Source: Lentibacillus lipolyticus
GTDB taxonomy: Bacteria > Bacillota > Bacilli > Bacillales > Amphibacillaceae
Assembly (NCBI GenBank): GCA_004145795.1
Contig: SEIO01000020.1
Coordinates: 1-53,022, forward strand
Length of the DNA: 53,022 bases
Direction: 5' to 3'
The notes below the pieces were generated by a model. That model did not search any database and was not told where the DNA came from. It worked only from the letters and a program-made list of their open reading frames with translations. Shown here piece by piece: positions 52,897 to 53,022 of this stretch; position 1 is the first letter of the stretch; the number at the start of each line of letters is the position of its first letter. A program made the position numbers and the translations under genes.

Positions 52897-53022
52897 ATCG
52901 AGTAGGAGGGGGTGACTAACCCCCGACCTCTCACACCACCGTACGTACGGTTCCGTATACGGCGGTTCCATTTAAGTCGAACGCCTTATTTGATATCGAC
53001 GGTGTAGACTCTTCAGTCCTTG
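52897..53022 (-). mobile_element. 3' end of a group II intron
   Basis: On the minus strand, CGCCGTATACGGAACCGTACGTACGG written as two overlapping blocks (about 52929-52965) is a typical group II domain V hairpin, followed by GTGTGAGAGG and a GGGGGTTAGTCACCCCC domain VI-type stem (about 52908-52924), and an end CCTACTCGAT with the AY terminus at 52897-52898. The reverse transcriptase gene and the rest of the intron lie beyond the window edge. Confidence 0.8.

Overview
The window looks like chromosomal DNA of a low-GC, endospore-forming Bacillaceae, of the Virgibacillus/Oceanobacillus/Lentibacillus kind. The reasons are a spore germination receptor operon, DUF3231 and DUF4183 proteins, T-box, purine and preQ1 leaders typical of Bacillales, strong AGGAGG-type ribosome sites and frequent GTG/TTG starts. 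Genus is an inference. I see no rRNA, tRNA, CRISPR array, prophage or replication origin.

Layout. 1-0.8 kb: end of an insertion sequence (probably IS21-like) abutting a truncated CBS-PAS regulator. 1.1-6.9 kb: a catabolic island with an M20 amidohydrolase, RpiR regulator, YfcC-type permease, enolase-superfamily N-acylamino acid racemase and a C45 Ntn-hydrolase. 7.1-8.0 kb: orphan glycine-betaine-type binding lipoprotein. 8.2-13.2 kb: pantothenate genes panB-panC, a GNAT gene, and panE split by a TnpB element; the empty site can be reconstructed in frame. 13.9-15.3 kb: guanine-type purine riboswitch and a NupG-like nucleoside transporter. 15.5-17.8 kb: metNIQ with an unusually short MetN. 18-21.9 kb: DUF3231, a small membrane protein, and a PrpD-family/phosphosulfolactate synthase-family pair. 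22.4-24.5 kb: two DUF4183 genes (one frameshifted in a 7-G tract) and a lipoprotein. 24.8-28.1 kb: a permease, preQ1-riboswitch-controlled queT, a Lin0512-family gene and a coiled-coil protein. 28.5-34.3 kb: one giant DUF4011-helicase-Vsr-like nuclease gene, a probable solitary antiphage system. 34.5-36.4 kb: an SDR, a decayed MFS gene and its TetR regulator with two matching operators. 36.6-39.6 kb: a three-gene operon (enolase-superfamily racemase, GNAT, M20 hydrolase). 40-40.8 kb: ylmA. 41.1-46.4 kb: a germinant receptor operon in the order A-B-C-D-B. 46.6-48.3 kb: PAS-GGDEF-EAL protein. 48.6-51.3 kb: proBA behind a proline T-box. 51.4-52.8 kb: second YfcC-type permease. 52.9 kb to the end: 3' end of a group II intron.

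The main theme is two related modules for handling N-acylated or D-amino acids. Their M20 hydrolases are clearly paralogous, each module has an enolase-superfamily enzyme with a full catalytic set, and YfcC-type permeases lie with the first module and at the far end of the window. The second module has exactly the parts of the known succinyltransferase / N-succinylamino acid racemase / desuccinylase route for turning D- into L-amino acids. The first replaces the GNAT with a permease and a C45 hydrolase/acyltransferase, so it may instead import and process ready-made N-acyl compounds. The other notable theme is genome erosion: at least four genes are broken by an IS, a TnpB element, internal deletion or homopolymer slippage.
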